A stretch of DNA of 64,000 nucleotides from Natronococcus sp. A-GB1 (GCF_029688845.1 NZ_JARUKW010000001.1:186001-250000), one strand, 5' to 3'; numbered from the stretch's first letter, positions 1 through 8,525 are shown. The notes: generated from the letters alone by a model not told the origin. A program made the numbers and translations.

Positions 1-1
1 C

Positions 2-199
2 CTCGAGCCCGGCGGGGTCGTTCACTACCACGAGGCCGTCCCCGAGTCGCGACTGTGGGATCGCCCGCTCGAACGGCTCGAGGCGGGCGCCGAGGACGCG
101 GGCCGGGAGCTCGAGGTCCTCGAAAGGCGACGTGTCAAGAGCCACAGCGCGGGTATCGCCCACGTTGTCGTCGACGCCCGCTTCGGCGACGAAGCGTGA
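2..199 (+). CDS. C-terminal end of a Trm5/Taw2-type tRNA methyltransferase (partial)
   Basis: Only the last 65 codons are inside the window, so the frame runs in from the left edge and stops at 197-199. The final residues SHSAGIAHVVVDARF match the closing strand typical of archaeal class I methyltransferases of the Trm5/Taw2 family (a 'K-S-x-A-P-G-x-x-H-x-V-V-D' pattern). These act on G37 of tRNA-Phe, either methylating it or transferring the aminocarboxypropyl group during wyosine synthesis. The catalytic N-terminal part is not visible, so Trm5 and Taw2 cannot be told apart here. The following tiny gene starts 65 nt downstream with its own promoter-like sequence. Confidence 0.7.
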   Translation, partial: LEPGGVVHYHEAVPESRLWDRPLERLEAGAEDAGRELEVLERRRVKSHSAGIAHVVVDARFGDEA

Positions 200-264
200 A
201 TCGACACAGTTCGAGGCGTGAGTCGGGCGTGACATTCTTATTGTCGGGTTGACTGCGCGTACGT

Positions 265-351
265 ATGGACCGAAACCAGATCATCGCACTCCTGTTCGTC
301 GTCCTCATGGTGACCTCGATGGTCGCCTGGGGCGCGACGGCAGCGTTCTGA
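265..351 (+). CDS. 28-residue membrane peptide, conserved-type haloarchaeal small protein
   Basis: An ATG at 265 opens a 28-codon frame, MDRNQIIALLFVVLMVTS followed by MVAWGATAAF, that is almost one transmembrane helix (residues 5-27) preceded by a short charged N-terminus. The coding case rests on an AT-rich box around 233-240, which is the right distance upstream for a leaderless archaeal transcript starting at the ATG, and on the resemblance to tiny membrane peptides I recall from other haloarchaea. No function is known to me. It would be missed by length cut-offs. Confidence 0.6.
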   Translation: MDRNQIIALLFVVLMVTSMVAWGATAAF

Positions 352-574
352 CGTCGGCGTGCGGTACCGCCGTGGATTTCTTCCAGTGAGGATCGAACCA
401 ACGGAGCGGTTCACGGTGAACCGCTCTCGGACGATAGTACGGCTCGATGTTCAGCAATGGGTGAAACTCTCGGCCAGTGCGGATGAACGGGAGAGTGTAC
501 TGATCCAACCGGCCCCTCTCGAAACACACCCCACAAGAGGCGGGAATCCCATCAGATACGGACAGTCGTAGGTC

Positions 575-766
575 TCACTTCGAAATAGGCTCAAACTCGG
601 AGCCGCCGCACTTGCAGCCTCTCGGCAGACCGATGGGTTGAACCGTGTTGTCAGAAAACACCCATGCCGAGTAGACGCTACCGCACTCGCGACACTGCGC
701 GGCTACTTGCGTCCGACCCTCGGTCCGTTCAACGTCGTTTTCCTGAGTTTTTGAGGGAGTTGTCAC
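575..766 (-). CDS. Small zinc-ribbon-like protein (uncertain)
   Basis: A GTG at 766 would give a 63-residue acidic protein ending EFEPISK. It has one CxxC pair (CREC, about residue 25) and a second CxC pair (CKC, about residue 51) separated by about 24 residues, as in the short zinc-finger proteins frequent in haloarchaea. The same frame stays open far upstream but there it is the shadow of the 841-1503 gene, so only this C-terminal part is likely real. The start codon is a guess. It lies 74 nt downstream of the HTH-10 regulator on the same strand and could be co-transcribed. Confidence 0.4.
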   Translation of the reverse strand: MTTPSKTQENDVERTEGRTQVAAQCRECGSVYSAWVFSDNTVQPIGLPRGCKCGGSEFEPISK

Positions 767-840
767 ACGAACACGGCGAATCGCTTGGCGGAAAGCATAG
801 TGGGTTGTATACACCACATCGTTCTCAAACCACAGAGAGG

Positions 841-1503
841 CTATTGATCGTCCGGATGAGTGAACGTCAACGTACTCGTGATAAGATTCCTGTGTGCGGC
901 GTGGAAGCGCTTCGAGAGGGCCTGCTGAGAGACTCCCATGTCGTCCGCCAGTTCGCTCATCGAGATCCGCTGCGGAACCTCGTAGTACCCTTCCTCGAGC
1001 GCAGTCACCAAGGTTTCGCGCTGTTTCGTCGTGAGATCGTACTGTGCGCTCGCCATCGGCTGTTCTTGCTCTTGTAGCTGGTTGAGTTCGAACGAAATAC
1101 GGTTCTCCTTGCAGTAGTCTTCGAACTGCGAGAGCGCCTCTCGGTCGTCGAATCGCATCCGCAGCTCCCAGTATCGATCCCTTCCGACCGCGTCCATTAT
1201 CGTCGCTCCGAGCTCGACGTACGCATACACGATCGTTTCGACGTTTTTCGTCCACTCGGCGCGGTACAGGATGGCGTCGTCCGCCCGATCGATACGAGCG
1301 ACGCCGGTCACCGAACCGTCGTTTTGAAGTGCTTCCTCGAACTCCGCGTGATCGCCGCCGCTCACCCAGAAGTACGGCATCACTTTGTTTTCCATCGTCG
1401 CCACGACCTGCTCGATTTCGACGATCATGTGCGGGGCTTCCGTGAGCGAATGGCACAGCGCAAAGTCGTCGGACCTCACCGAAAACTCCGCAACGATGCT
1501 CAT
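841..1503 (-). CDS. HTH-10 (bacterio-opsin activator-type) transcription regulator
   Basis: A 220-residue protein. The C-terminal 55 residues (from LTTKQRETLVTALEEGYY to the end) form the HTH-10 domain of the haloarchaeal Bat family, with the typical 'L-T-x-x-Q-x-E-x-L-x-x-A-x-x-x-G-Y-Y-x-x-P-R' entry and a recognition region DMGVSQQALSKRFHAAHRNL. The N-terminal 150 residues are a ligand-sensing-type domain without recognised motif. The start MSIVAEFSV was chosen because the 21 residues upstream in the frame look non-coding. The protein probably binds DNA as a regulator of nearby or unlinked genes; the inducer is unknown. Confidence 0.8.
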   Translation of the reverse strand: MSIVAEFSVRSDDFALCHSLTEAPHMIVEIEQVVATMENKVMPYFWVSGGDHAEFEEALQNDGSVTGVARIDRADDAILYRAEWTKNVETIVYAYVELGATIMDAVGRDRYWELRMRFDDREALSQFEDYCKENRISFELNQLQEQEQPMASAQYDLTTKQRETLVTALEEGYYEVPQRISMSELADDMGVSQQALSKRFHAAHRNLITSTLTFTHPDDQ

Positions 1504-1620
1504 ACCGATGCTTGCTCCGGGATACCAAGAGACATGGGCCGGGAAGCGAAAGCAGAAGCTCGTCAAAACGACGCTCTCCGCTCTCGTCCCGCTGTTTGGA
1601 CCGGTCCGACACGACCACCG

Positions 1621-3450
1621 CTACCCGTCCGTATCCCAGACGTCCGCTAGCGGACTCGAGCCCGACGAGCGCCGCGACCGGGAACCGGAACTACCGCGGG
1701 CGCTGCTCGAGTTTCGACCCGAGCCGTTCCGGGAGCGACCGCCCGAACTCGAGCCCTCACTTACCGCCGCGCTCGGTTCGAACGCCGGCAGCTCCGGGCG
1801 CTCCATCCGATCGACCTGCGCTGCGAACCAGTCGGGCATGTCCGAGCGGGCGCGGTCGAAGACGTCGAGCAGGCTCGAGTCCGCGAGGTAGGTCGCGCCG
1901 TAGTCGTCGGGTGCGCGGACGACCCGGCCGCAGGCCTGGATGATCGTCCGCAGGGCGGTCCGGTAGTACCACGCCCACTGGCCCTCCTCAAGGCGGTGGG
2001 CGACCCTCGAGTCGCCAGTGTTGAGAAACGGCGCCTTGCAGAGCACCTGCCAGCGACAGAGGTCGCCCTTGAGGTCAAGTGCCTCCTCCATCTTCACCGA
2101 GAGAAAGACGTCGGGATCGTCGGTCGCTTTCCACTCCTCCAGGGCAGCGTCACGACTGTCTCGGTCGTGGACGCGGATTCGATCGCCGACGCCGAAGTCC
2201 CGCAGGAGGTCGGCCAGTCGCTCCTGGATGTCGTAGGAGTGGGCGTGGACCAGCCCCTTCTCGTCGGGGTGTTCCTGCATGACTCGGACGATCGTGCGGG
2301 CGAGCTTCGGCGTCGTCTCCGAGCGGTGTTCGTAGGTCATCTTCCCCTGCGTGACGTCGTACAGCGGGCGGTGCTCGACGGGGAACGTGTGCTCGACGTC
2401 GACCAGCGCGACGTCGGCGGGGTCGAGTCCGACCTGCCGACAGAAGGCGGCCTTGTTCAGGATCGTCGCCGACAGCAGCGCGAACTTGTTCCCCCGGTCC
2501 CAGACCGTGTGGCGGAGGTAGCGCTCGGGGTCCATCGGCTTGATCGTCAGCGGCCCGCCGAGCTTTTCGCCTTCCTCCTCGGAATCACCGCTGTCACCCT
2601 CGCTTCCGCTGGAGCGCGGATCGGACTGGTCGACTAACCACGTCGTCGCGCTCTGTGGATCCCGGTAGTCCGAGACGAACCAGTCGAGCTCGCCGATTAG
2701 CTCCTGGAGGCGGTCGCGCTGGCGGACCTCGCGGGGCGTGAGCGACTCCTGTGACAGTAGCTCGTCCTTCCGGCGGGTACAGATCTGGGCGACGTTTTCC
2801 GCGTACCGGACTGCCCGATCCAGACCGCCGACCTCCGGGACACGGAGGTCGTCCCAGAACGGCACCGTCCGCGGCCCGAGCTGGATCGTCGCGTACATCT
2901 CGGCCCACTCCGCCAGCCCGTGGGCCTCGTCGATCACGACGACGTCGCGCTTTCGAAAGACCTCGCTGCCGGCCGTCTGCATGAAGTAGGCCAGCGTCAT
3001 CGCCGCGATAGACCGGTTCGAGGCGATCGCCCGGTCGGAGAAGTACGGACAGCGGTGTTTGACCGAGCAGTCGTACCCCCGTTCGCGGACGCATGGGGCC
3101 TGGTTGACGGGCGTGTCGCGTTCGTCGGGAAGGATGCAGGTGTAGTTCGACTTCCCGCGGATGACGTTCAGATCGGCGAGCAGGTCGTCGGCCGCGACGT
3201 CGTCGAGTTGGGAGACTTGCGGGGTCGTGTAGTAGGCGCCCGTGGCCTCGCTGGGCTCGGCCTCCTCGACGGTCCGCGCGCAGCCGGCGACCGCGCGGGC
3301 GAGCAGGGACTTCCCGCTACCCGTCGGCGCGCGCACCAACACGACGTCGTTACCGGCCGCGAACGCGTCGCGAACGTCGCGGAGGGCCTGCTCCTGTGCC
3401 CCGCGGTAGCTCGGCGCGGGGAAGGCGTCGAAGATCCGCTCGGGGTTCAC
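1621..3450 (-). CDS. XPD/Rad3-like Fe-S ATP-dependent DNA helicase
   Basis: A 609-residue superfamily 2 helicase of the Rad3/XPD/DinG group. Walker A is APTGSGKS at residues 41-48 and the DEAH box is at 174-177. Four cysteines at 105, 120, 128 and 134 sit between motifs I and II exactly where XPD-family enzymes hold a 4Fe-4S cluster. The C-terminal helicase domain (about 330-540) is followed by a 70-residue Ser/Gly/Arg-rich tail that is probably disordered. The GTG at 3450 was chosen over the longer frame because the conserved N-terminus NPERIFDAFP begins there. The enzyme is expected to unwind DNA 5' to 3' in repair; a specific pathway cannot be assigned. Confidence 0.88.
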   Translation of the reverse strand: MNPERIFDAFPAPSYRGAQEQALRDVRDAFAAGNDVVLVRAPTGSGKSLLARAVAGCARTVEEAEPSEATGAYYTTPQVSQLDDVAADDLLADLNVIRGKSNYTCILPDERDTPVNQAPCVRERGYDCSVKHRCPYFSDRAIASNRSIAAMTLAYFMQTAGSEVFRKRDVVVIDEAHGLAEWAEMYATIQLGPRTVPFWDDLRVPEVGGLDRAVRYAENVAQICTRRKDELLSQESLTPREVRQRDRLQELIGELDWFVSDYRDPQSATTWLVDQSDPRSSGSEGDSGDSEEEGEKLGGPLTIKPMDPERYLRHTVWDRGNKFALLSATILNKAAFCRQVGLDPADVALVDVEHTFPVEHRPLYDVTQGKMTYEHRSETTPKLARTIVRVMQEHPDEKGLVHAHSYDIQERLADLLRDFGVGDRIRVHDRDSRDAALEEWKATDDPDVFLSVKMEEALDLKGDLCRWQVLCKAPFLNTGDSRVAHRLEEGQWAWYYRTALRTIIQACGRVVRAPDDYGATYLADSSLLDVFDRARSDMPDWFAAQVDRMERPELPAFEPSAAVSEGSSSGGRSRNGSGRNSSSARGSSGSRSRRSSGSSPLADVWDTDG

Positions 3451-3631
3451 CGTTCGATCCACGGGGCGGTCGCGTCCTAAAGGCTGCGAACCGTTACGCC
3501 GCGTGCGACTCCCGTCGTCCGTTTCGCTCCTTGCAACTCGAGAAATCAGCACCTATCGGATCGTAAGCGGTCGATACGATCCGGGTAGCAGGTCGATTAC
3601 GAATACGTTTCCCGTCCTCGGGTTCGAGTAC

Positions 3632-3720
3632 GGAAGGGTCGCTCAGCGGTAGAGCACCGCGGTGCCGTCAGGCCCGCGGCGGCCATCGTGCCTCGTGGCG
3701 TTCAAATCCCACCCCTTCCG
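3632..3720 (+). ncRNA. tRNA-like gene, degenerate or atypical
   Basis: The acceptor strands GGAAGGG (3632-3638) and CCCTTCC (3713-3719) pair fully. U8 is present, the D-arm GCTC-AGCGGTA-GAGC (3641-3655) is canonical and a TTCAAAT T-loop lies at 3701-3707. The T-stem pairs (GTGG and CCAC) only if C3699 is treated as an inserted base. The anticodon region does not form a normal 7-nt loop: 3657-3679 folds as a long hairpin with CCGCG/CGCGG and GCC/GGC stems and a GTCA tetraloop, followed by a second small hairpin (GGC/GCC). It could be a decayed tRNA, an intron-containing tRNA I cannot resolve, or a tRNA-like RNA. No anticodon is assigned. Confidence 0.45.
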
Positions 3721-3797
3721 CTCGCGGCGCCGGCTCGAACGACTGCGGTCGTGGTGGTGTGTCACACGATCTCTTCCCCTCGTCCTCCGGCGCCGCC

Positions 3798-4043
3798 TCA
3801 ACTCGGCTCGAGTCGCGACGTTTCCCCGTCGACCTTCTCGAGCCGAGCGACGTCCGCATCTGTCGGCTCGTCGGGCAGGGCGGCGATACAGGGGTAACAC
3901 AGCAGGTGGTCCGAGCCGTTCTCGAACTCCAGGGTCATCGCGGAGCCCTGGCTGCCGTCGTCCTCGCCGAACGTCCAGAGGTTGGCGATGCCGCCGGCGA
4001 CCGTCACCGTTCGGCCGCAGCCGTCGCAGGTGTCCCGCGCCAT
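3798..4043 (-). CDS. Small zinc-binding protein (DUF7561-like)
   Basis: An 81-residue acidic protein starting MARDTCDGCGRTV. The CDGC pair near the N-terminus and the CYPC pair about 45 residues later form a likely four-cysteine zinc knuckle, and the segment GGIANLWTFG is the recognisable family signature. An in-frame ATG eight codons upstream (4067) is possible, but relatives begin at the MARDTCDG methionine. The gene is divergent from the cysteine-cluster protein at 4125, with about 80 nt between the two starts. Function is unknown. Confidence 0.72.
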   Translation of the reverse strand: MARDTCDGCGRTVTVAGGIANLWTFGEDDGSQGSAMTLEFENGSDHLLCYPCIAALPDEPTDADVARLEKVDGETSRLEPS

Positions 4044-4124
4044 GTGCGGGTATCCGTCTCGAGCCATGAAAGTCGTTCCCCCGCGGCACAGCGGTTATGG
4101 CCACGACTGAGGTACCCGACGGAT

Positions 4125-5069
4125 ATGGAGGTGAACTGCCAGGGATGTGCAGGTTGCTGTCTCGACTGGCGGCCGCTGCTCGAGGGCAACGAGGAGCCGA
4201 AGGGAGGCCAGCACGCCCGATCCACACTACGCGACGGCGATGCCGAGCGCGAGCAGGCGTTCTCCGAGCGCGTGCCGCTGGGCGGCAGTTACAACTTCGT
4301 CGCGCTGACCCGCGACGAAATCCGGAGCTTCCTCGAGCGAGGCGCGGCCACGGCGCTGACGCCGCGATTCTGGACGGTAGAGGACGAACGCGAGGGCGTC
4401 GAGATCGGCAGCCGTCGCGTGGCTGCCGTCGCCGGTCGACCTGTCTTCTTCGTCGGGCTTCGAAAACCGCCGAAACCCGTTGCCCCCTTCGGCCGCGAGG
4501 AGGCGACGTGGCTGCCGACCTGCGTCTTCCTCGACCCGACGACGCTACAGTGTCGGATCCACGAGAGCGACCGCTTCCCCGACGAGTGCGGAACCTATCC
4601 CGAACAGACCATCGCACTGGGCGCCGAAACCGAGTGCGAGCGCGTGGAGGGTCGGTTCGGCGGAGAACGCCTGCTCGAGCGCGACCACGACGATCCGGAC
4701 GGGCTGCTGTTCGGTCCGCAGGCGCTGGGCGCGAAGCTGTTCTGTCACCCCCGCCCCGACGAACTCGAGGGGCTGCTCGACCGGGTCGAACGGGGCGAGC
4801 CGTCGTCGGCCGACCGAGCCGAGTGTATCGCCGTCGCCGCGGCCTCGAGTCCCGGCACCGTCGCCGTCTCGGAGCCCCACTACGAGCAAGCGCTCGAGCG
4901 ACTCGAGGCCGACGAAACGAACGGGGACGACGGGTGGATCGGTCCCGCGATCGAGGACTGGTACCGACGTCGGGATCGAACTCGGACCGAGGAGGCGGTT
5001 CCGGATCCCGGACTCGCGGCGGCGATCGAAGATCGACGCGGTGCCCCCGACACCCCGGGCTGGGAGTGA
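4125..5069 (+). CDS. YkgJ-family cysteine cluster protein
   Basis: A 314-residue protein that begins MEVNCQGCAGCCLDW, the metal-binding cysteine cluster (C-x2-C-x2-CC) of the YkgJ/CxxCxxCC family. Further cysteines occur in PTCVFLD, QCRIHE and PDECGTYP in the middle, as in this family, and probably bind Zn or Fe-S. The C-terminal third is acidic and poorly conserved. The ATG at 4125 sits just before the cysteine cluster; the frame is open upstream but reads as noise. The cellular role of the family is not established. Confidence 0.8.
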   Translation: MEVNCQGCAGCCLDWRPLLEGNEEPKGGQHARSTLRDGDAEREQAFSERVPLGGSYNFVALTRDEIRSFLERGAATALTPRFWTVEDEREGVEIGSRRVAAVAGRPVFFVGLRKPPKPVAPFGREEATWLPTCVFLDPTTLQCRIHESDRFPDECGTYPEQTIALGAETECERVEGRFGGERLLERDHDDPDGLLFGPQALGAKLFCHPRPDELEGLLDRVERGEPSSADRAECIAVAAASSPGTVAVSEPHYEQALERLEADETNGDDGWIGPAIEDWYRRRDRTRTEEAVPDPGLAAAIEDRRGAPDTPGWE

Positions 5070-5128
5070 CTCGAGGATAGAGCCGCTGCAACGCGACTCG
5101 TTAAGAACCGATCGTCCGTACCTATCGT

Positions 5129-6088
5129 ATGAACGTACTCGTGACGGGTGCAACCGGCTTCGTCGGGAGTCGCCTCGTCGCCGCGCTGCGTGCGACGACC
5201 GACCACGACGTGACGGTGCTCGTTCGGGACGCCGACGACTACGAGCCGCCCGACGATGGGATCACCGTCGCAGAGGGCGACGTCCTCGAGGAGGGAAGTT
5301 TCGAGGACGCGTTGGAGGGGATCGACGTCGCGTACTATCTGATCCACACGATGGGCAGCGGCGAGGAGGACCTGATTGCCCAGGACCGACGCGCCGCGCG
5401 GAACTTCGAGCGGGCGGCGACCGACGCCGACGTCGGGCGGATCGTCTACCTCAGCGGACTCGGCGACGAGGACGAGGAGCTATCGGAGCACCTGGCCTCG
5501 CGTCGGCTCGTCGAGTCCGAGCTGCAGGCCGGCAGCGCCGAGGTGACGGTGCTCCGGGCGGCGATCATCATCGGCGGCGAGAGCGCGAGCTTTCAGATCG
5601 TCCGCCAGCTCTCGAAGCGACTTCCCGTAATGGTGACCCCGCGATGGGTCCACGTCAACTGCCAGCCGATCGCCATCGACGACGTGATCGCGTACCTGCT
5701 CGCGGTCCTCGAGCGACCCGAGACCGCGGGCGAAACCTACGAGATCGGCGGACCGGACGTGCTCACCTACGGCGAGATGCTCCGGACGACCGCAAGGATC
5801 ATGCGGGGCTGGGAGCCGGTTATCGTTCCGGTTCCGGTGTTGACGCCGACGCTGTCGGCGTACTGGGTCGACCTCGTCACCGACGTCGACTCGCGGGTTG
5901 CCCACCGGCTGATCGAGGGGATGGTCAACCCGGTGGTCGTCGAGGACGACCGCCTGCGGGAGCTCGTCGGCGTCGATCCGACGCCGTTCGAGGACGCCGT
6001 CCGCAGCGCGCTCGCCGAGAAGGTAACCCTCGATGGGGACACCCTCGAGAGCGGGCTACCCGACGAGGGACGCCCGCTCGAGGAATGA
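5129..6088 (+). CDS. NAD(P)-binding SDR-family protein (NmrA-like)
   Basis: A 319-residue extended/atypical short-chain dehydrogenase. The Rossmann fingerprint TGATGFVGSRL lies at residues 6-16, followed by an acidic second strand region (VAEGDVLE), a YYLIHTMGSG stretch and a VYLSGLG strand. The usual catalytic YxxxK is not obvious, which fits the atypical NmrA-like or DUF2867-linked group that bind NAD(P) without a classical reaction. Its stop overlaps the start of the next gene (ATGA), so the two are translationally coupled. The substrate is unknown. Confidence 0.8.
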   Translation: MNVLVTGATGFVGSRLVAALRATTDHDVTVLVRDADDYEPPDDGITVAEGDVLEEGSFEDALEGIDVAYYLIHTMGSGEEDLIAQDRRAARNFERAATDADVGRIVYLSGLGDEDEELSEHLASRRLVESELQAGSAEVTVLRAAIIIGGESASFQIVRQLSKRLPVMVTPRWVHVNCQPIAIDDVIAYLLAVLERPETAGETYEIGGPDVLTYGEMLRTTARIMRGWEPVIVPVPVLTPTLSAYWVDLVTDVDSRVAHRLIEGMVNPVVVEDDRLRELVGVDPTPFEDAVRSALAEKVTLDGDTLESGLPDEGRPLEE

Positions 6089-6810
6089 CCCGGACTCCGG
6101 AGTACGGCGAGACGTGGGTCTACGAGAGCATCGTCGGCGCGCTGCCGGGGTTCGACCTCTCGGATCGGCTCGCCATTGGGATCCAGTTCGCGGTCTTCGA
6201 GGCGGCGCTGCTCGCGGTTGCGGCCGTCTACGGACTGTGGGAGGCGGTCGTTCCGGGAACCGTCGCCGTCTTCGTCGCGGCGGTCGGCAGCTGGCTCATG
6301 CTCCGGTACAGTCGCTCGGTTCGGGCGCTTCGCTCGCCCGACGGCTACCGACGCGTGCTGTTCGGCTCGAACATCGAGGTCGTCCTCGGGGTGATGGCGT
6401 TCGTCCTCCTGGTCACGTACCTGTTCGTCACCGATCCCCGGACCAGCGACGTGCCGTTGCTGACGGAGATCCTCGGCCCCGAGCCGCCGGCGCTGGCGGT
6501 TGCCCTGTTACTGCTGATCCTCTGGGACGTCGTCTACCGGATCGGCACCTGCTGGTGGGCGACCGTCGCCGGGCTTTGGCGATCGATCGTCTACGAGTTC
6601 GAACCGAAAACGACCCGGGAGTACGCCCGAACAGACGGACTCAACGTCGCGTTCGCGGGCGTCCAACTGCTGTTCGTTCCGTTCGTGCTCGATCATCCGA
6701 TCCTGGTTGGCGCGCTCGTCGGCCACGTGATCGCCGTTATCGCGGTGGCGACGCTGTCGGTACTGTTGCAGCGACGATCCCAGAAAGAATCCGGAGGGAC
6801 GATCCCCTAA
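6085..6810 (+). CDS. Multi-pass membrane protein (DUF7530-like)
   Basis: A 241-residue protein starting MTRTPEYGETWVYESIVG with about six hydrophobic segments (for example around residues 30-75, 100-120, 140-160 and 190-230). The start ATG at 6085 overlaps the preceding stop codon, indicating coupling with the dehydrogenase-like protein. The family is conserved in haloarchaea without a known role; the pairing suggests a membrane-associated function for the pair. Confidence 0.72.
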   Translation: MTRTPEYGETWVYESIVGALPGFDLSDRLAIGIQFAVFEAALLAVAAVYGLWEAVVPGTVAVFVAAVGSWLMLRYSRSVRALRSPDGYRRVLFGSNIEVVLGVMAFVLLVTYLFVTDPRTSDVPLLTEILGPEPPALAVALLLLILWDVVYRIGTCWWATVAGLWRSIVYEFEPKTTREYARTDGLNVAFAGVQLLFVPFVLDHPILVGALVGHVIAVIAVATLSVLLQRRSQKESGGTIP

Positions 6811-6980
6811 TCCGACTTCATCTCCTCAAACTGGCTCAGCAGCTCCTCGGCCGACTCGCCGGCGTCGTACTCGACCTTGCCGTGGTAGATCGTCCGCTCG
6901 TCGTCGAAATCCGCATCCACCCGCGAGGCCTGGGCCTCGCGCCGCTCGTGTTCGTCTTCGTCATAGGCACCCATTGACAT
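6807..6980 (-). CDS. DUF5786 family small acidic protein
   Basis: A 57-residue protein MSMGAYDEDEHERREAQAS followed by a segment ending EEMKSD. The signature 'MGAYDEDEHERRE...VDADFDDERT.YHG.VEYD' is that of a haloarchaeal family of unknown function. The start at 6980 (MSMG) is preferred over an upstream ATG because the extra 18 residues are not conserved. It converges on the membrane protein, its stop region overlapping that gene's end by 4 nt. Confidence 0.8.
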   Translation of the reverse strand: MSMGAYDEDEHERREAQASRVDADFDDERTIYHGKVEYDAGESAEELLSQFEEMKSD

Positions 6981-7060
6981 GGTAAGTATACACATTGTAG
7001 GGAGCTGATGCTTATCAATGTAACGGTGACCCACACTCCTGCCGTCGCGTCAGCGAACAG

Positions 7061-7066
7061 TATATA
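7061..7066 (+). promoter_or_regulatory. TATA box of the DUF5784 gene
   Basis: TATATA at 7061-7066 lies 27 nt upstream of the GTG at 7091, the spacing expected when the transcript starts at the start codon itself (leaderless). This supports 7091 as the start. Confidence 0.6.
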
Positions 7067-7090
7067 CCCACCCGGACACAATCTGTGGGC

Positions 7091-8098
7091 GTGGCACGGC
7101 CGCTTCGCTTTCGTTACTCGCCCGCCCGCTGGAGCGAGCAGCGAGTCCGACAGGAGATACTGGGGCCGCTGCGCTCGAACATCGGCGCTCGAGCCGCGAC
7201 CCCTCGATTCGACATCGGCGCAGACTGGGAGACACACCGGTTCGAGATGCAAAACGGCGACCTCGCGCTCTTTGCCCGCAACGGCGAGGAAGCCTACTGG
7301 ATGGGCAACACCGAGACCCCCTCCTCGCTGTGGAAGACCGACAAGTTCGGCTGGGAGGAGGTTCCCTACCACGTCGCCCGCTGGAACCAGCGGGAGCTGC
7401 TCGCGACGCTGCACGAAACCGACCCCTGGCTCGCGGACTACCCCTACCTCTCGTGGTTCTTCCTGCCCGTCTTCATGTCCAAGGACGGCCGGGACTCCAC
7501 GCGAGCCTTCTTCCGCGAGCACGCCGCCGGCTTTCCCGACACCGGTCGCCGCGAGGCGACCCGCTACTTCGAGGACTTCCTCGAGAGCGGCGTGCTCGAC
7601 GACTACCGGCCGACCATGGCCGGGAAGCTGGGCACCAGCAACCACGTCGACCGCGTCCGGATGAGCGCCGCGATGGGCGAGTTCATCGCCGCGAAGATCC
7701 TCACCGACGCGGGCTACGAGGTCACCCCGGAGATCGAGGTGACGACCGGCCACTCGCTCGATTACCGGGCCGAGGACGGGAGGACGAACCGCCTCGTCGA
7801 GGTGACCCGGCCCCAGCCCCCTGCGAACCGGGCCGCGGCTGGTCCCGTCGCCGCCGTACGCGACACCGCCGAGACGAAGACTGACGGCCAGCTCGCCGAA
7901 CACGGCGGCGGCGCCGTCCTGTTCGTCGACTGCTCGAGCTTCCGGGACGACGCCTGGGCCGCAGTTCGAGGTGAACAACCGGATCTGCGACACCGCCCCG
8001 CAGTCGTCTACCGCGCCCGCCCGAACGGCCACGTCGAGGGTTACCGGAAGGGGTCGGTCCCGCTCGAGTTCGGCGACGCGATCGAGTTCGTGAACTGA
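7091..8098 (+). CDS. DUF5784 family protein
   Basis: A 335-residue soluble protein beginning VARPLRFRYSPARWSEQRV (GTG start). The family is haloarchaea-specific and uncharacterised. The central part (residues 195-245: KILTDAGYEVTPEIEVTTG, then LDYRAEDG and LVEVTRP) has the spacing of a restriction-endonuclease-like fold core (E...D...ExT), which hints at a PD-(D/E)XK nuclease-type domain; this is inference from motif spacing only. A second GTG six nt upstream is possible, but the TATA box favours 7091. The C-terminus contains a 'GAVLFVDCSSF' strand. Confidence 0.78.
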   Translation: MARPLRFRYSPARWSEQRVRQEILGPLRSNIGARAATPRFDIGADWETHRFEMQNGDLALFARNGEEAYWMGNTETPSSLWKTDKFGWEEVPYHVARWNQRELLATLHETDPWLADYPYLSWFFLPVFMSKDGRDSTRAFFREHAAGFPDTGRREATRYFEDFLESGVLDDYRPTMAGKLGTSNHVDRVRMSAAMGEFIAAKILTDAGYEVTPEIEVTTGHSLDYRAEDGRTNRLVEVTRPQPPANRAAAGPVAAVRDTAETKTDGQLAEHGGGAVLFVDCSSFRDDAWAAVRGEQPDLRHRPAVVYRARPNGHVEGYRKGSVPLEFGDAIEFVN

Positions 8099-8269
8099 TC
8101 GTCCGTTTTCGACCCCGTTCTCGGTTCCGTCCTCGAGATCGGTCTTCTCCCGCGAATCAATGGCTCCCAGTAGTGTAGTGTGAATCGTGAGTCGAAATCA
8201 GCTGATTCGTTACGTAGAGCGTGCGAACGTCCCTTTTTGTCGTCGGATTCGCTCGCGTTGGTCGCTCAC

Positions 8270-8525
8270 CACTCTCTGCTCACGGGCGCGAAGCGCCCTC
8301 TGTTCACGGACGCGCAGCGTCCGTTCACACGGCATGCGAGACCGTTGGTCTCGCACTATTCGCATGGTCAGTGGGACCACCGGTCCTACTCGGCTTCAAA
8401 AATCTACGCTAAAAAGCCGCCTCCGCGGGCTTCGCCCGCTTCGGCGGGGAACCGCTCGCTTCGTCTTCGCGCGGCGTAGCCGCGCGAACGGTCCGCGGAA
8501 CGGATCGTTCCGCGCTACTCGCGGA
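8270..8525. repeat. Array of six perfect short-loop hairpins
   Basis: Six inverted repeats with 3-nt loops follow one another: GGGCGC-gaa-GCGCCC (8284-8298), CGGACGC-gca-GCGTCCG (8307-8323), GCGAGACC-gtt-GGTCTCGC (8336-8354), GCGGGC-ttc-GCCCGC (8425-8439), CGCGCGGC-gta-GCCGCGCG (8468-8486) and CGCGGAACG-gat-CGTTCCGCG (8494-8514). Stems differ completely in sequence yet pair without mismatch, and linkers such as ctgctcacg and ctgttcacg are alike. No gene is visible between 8099 and about 8590, so this array is the main content of that stretch. A terminator or RNA-structural role is possible. Confidence 0.75.
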
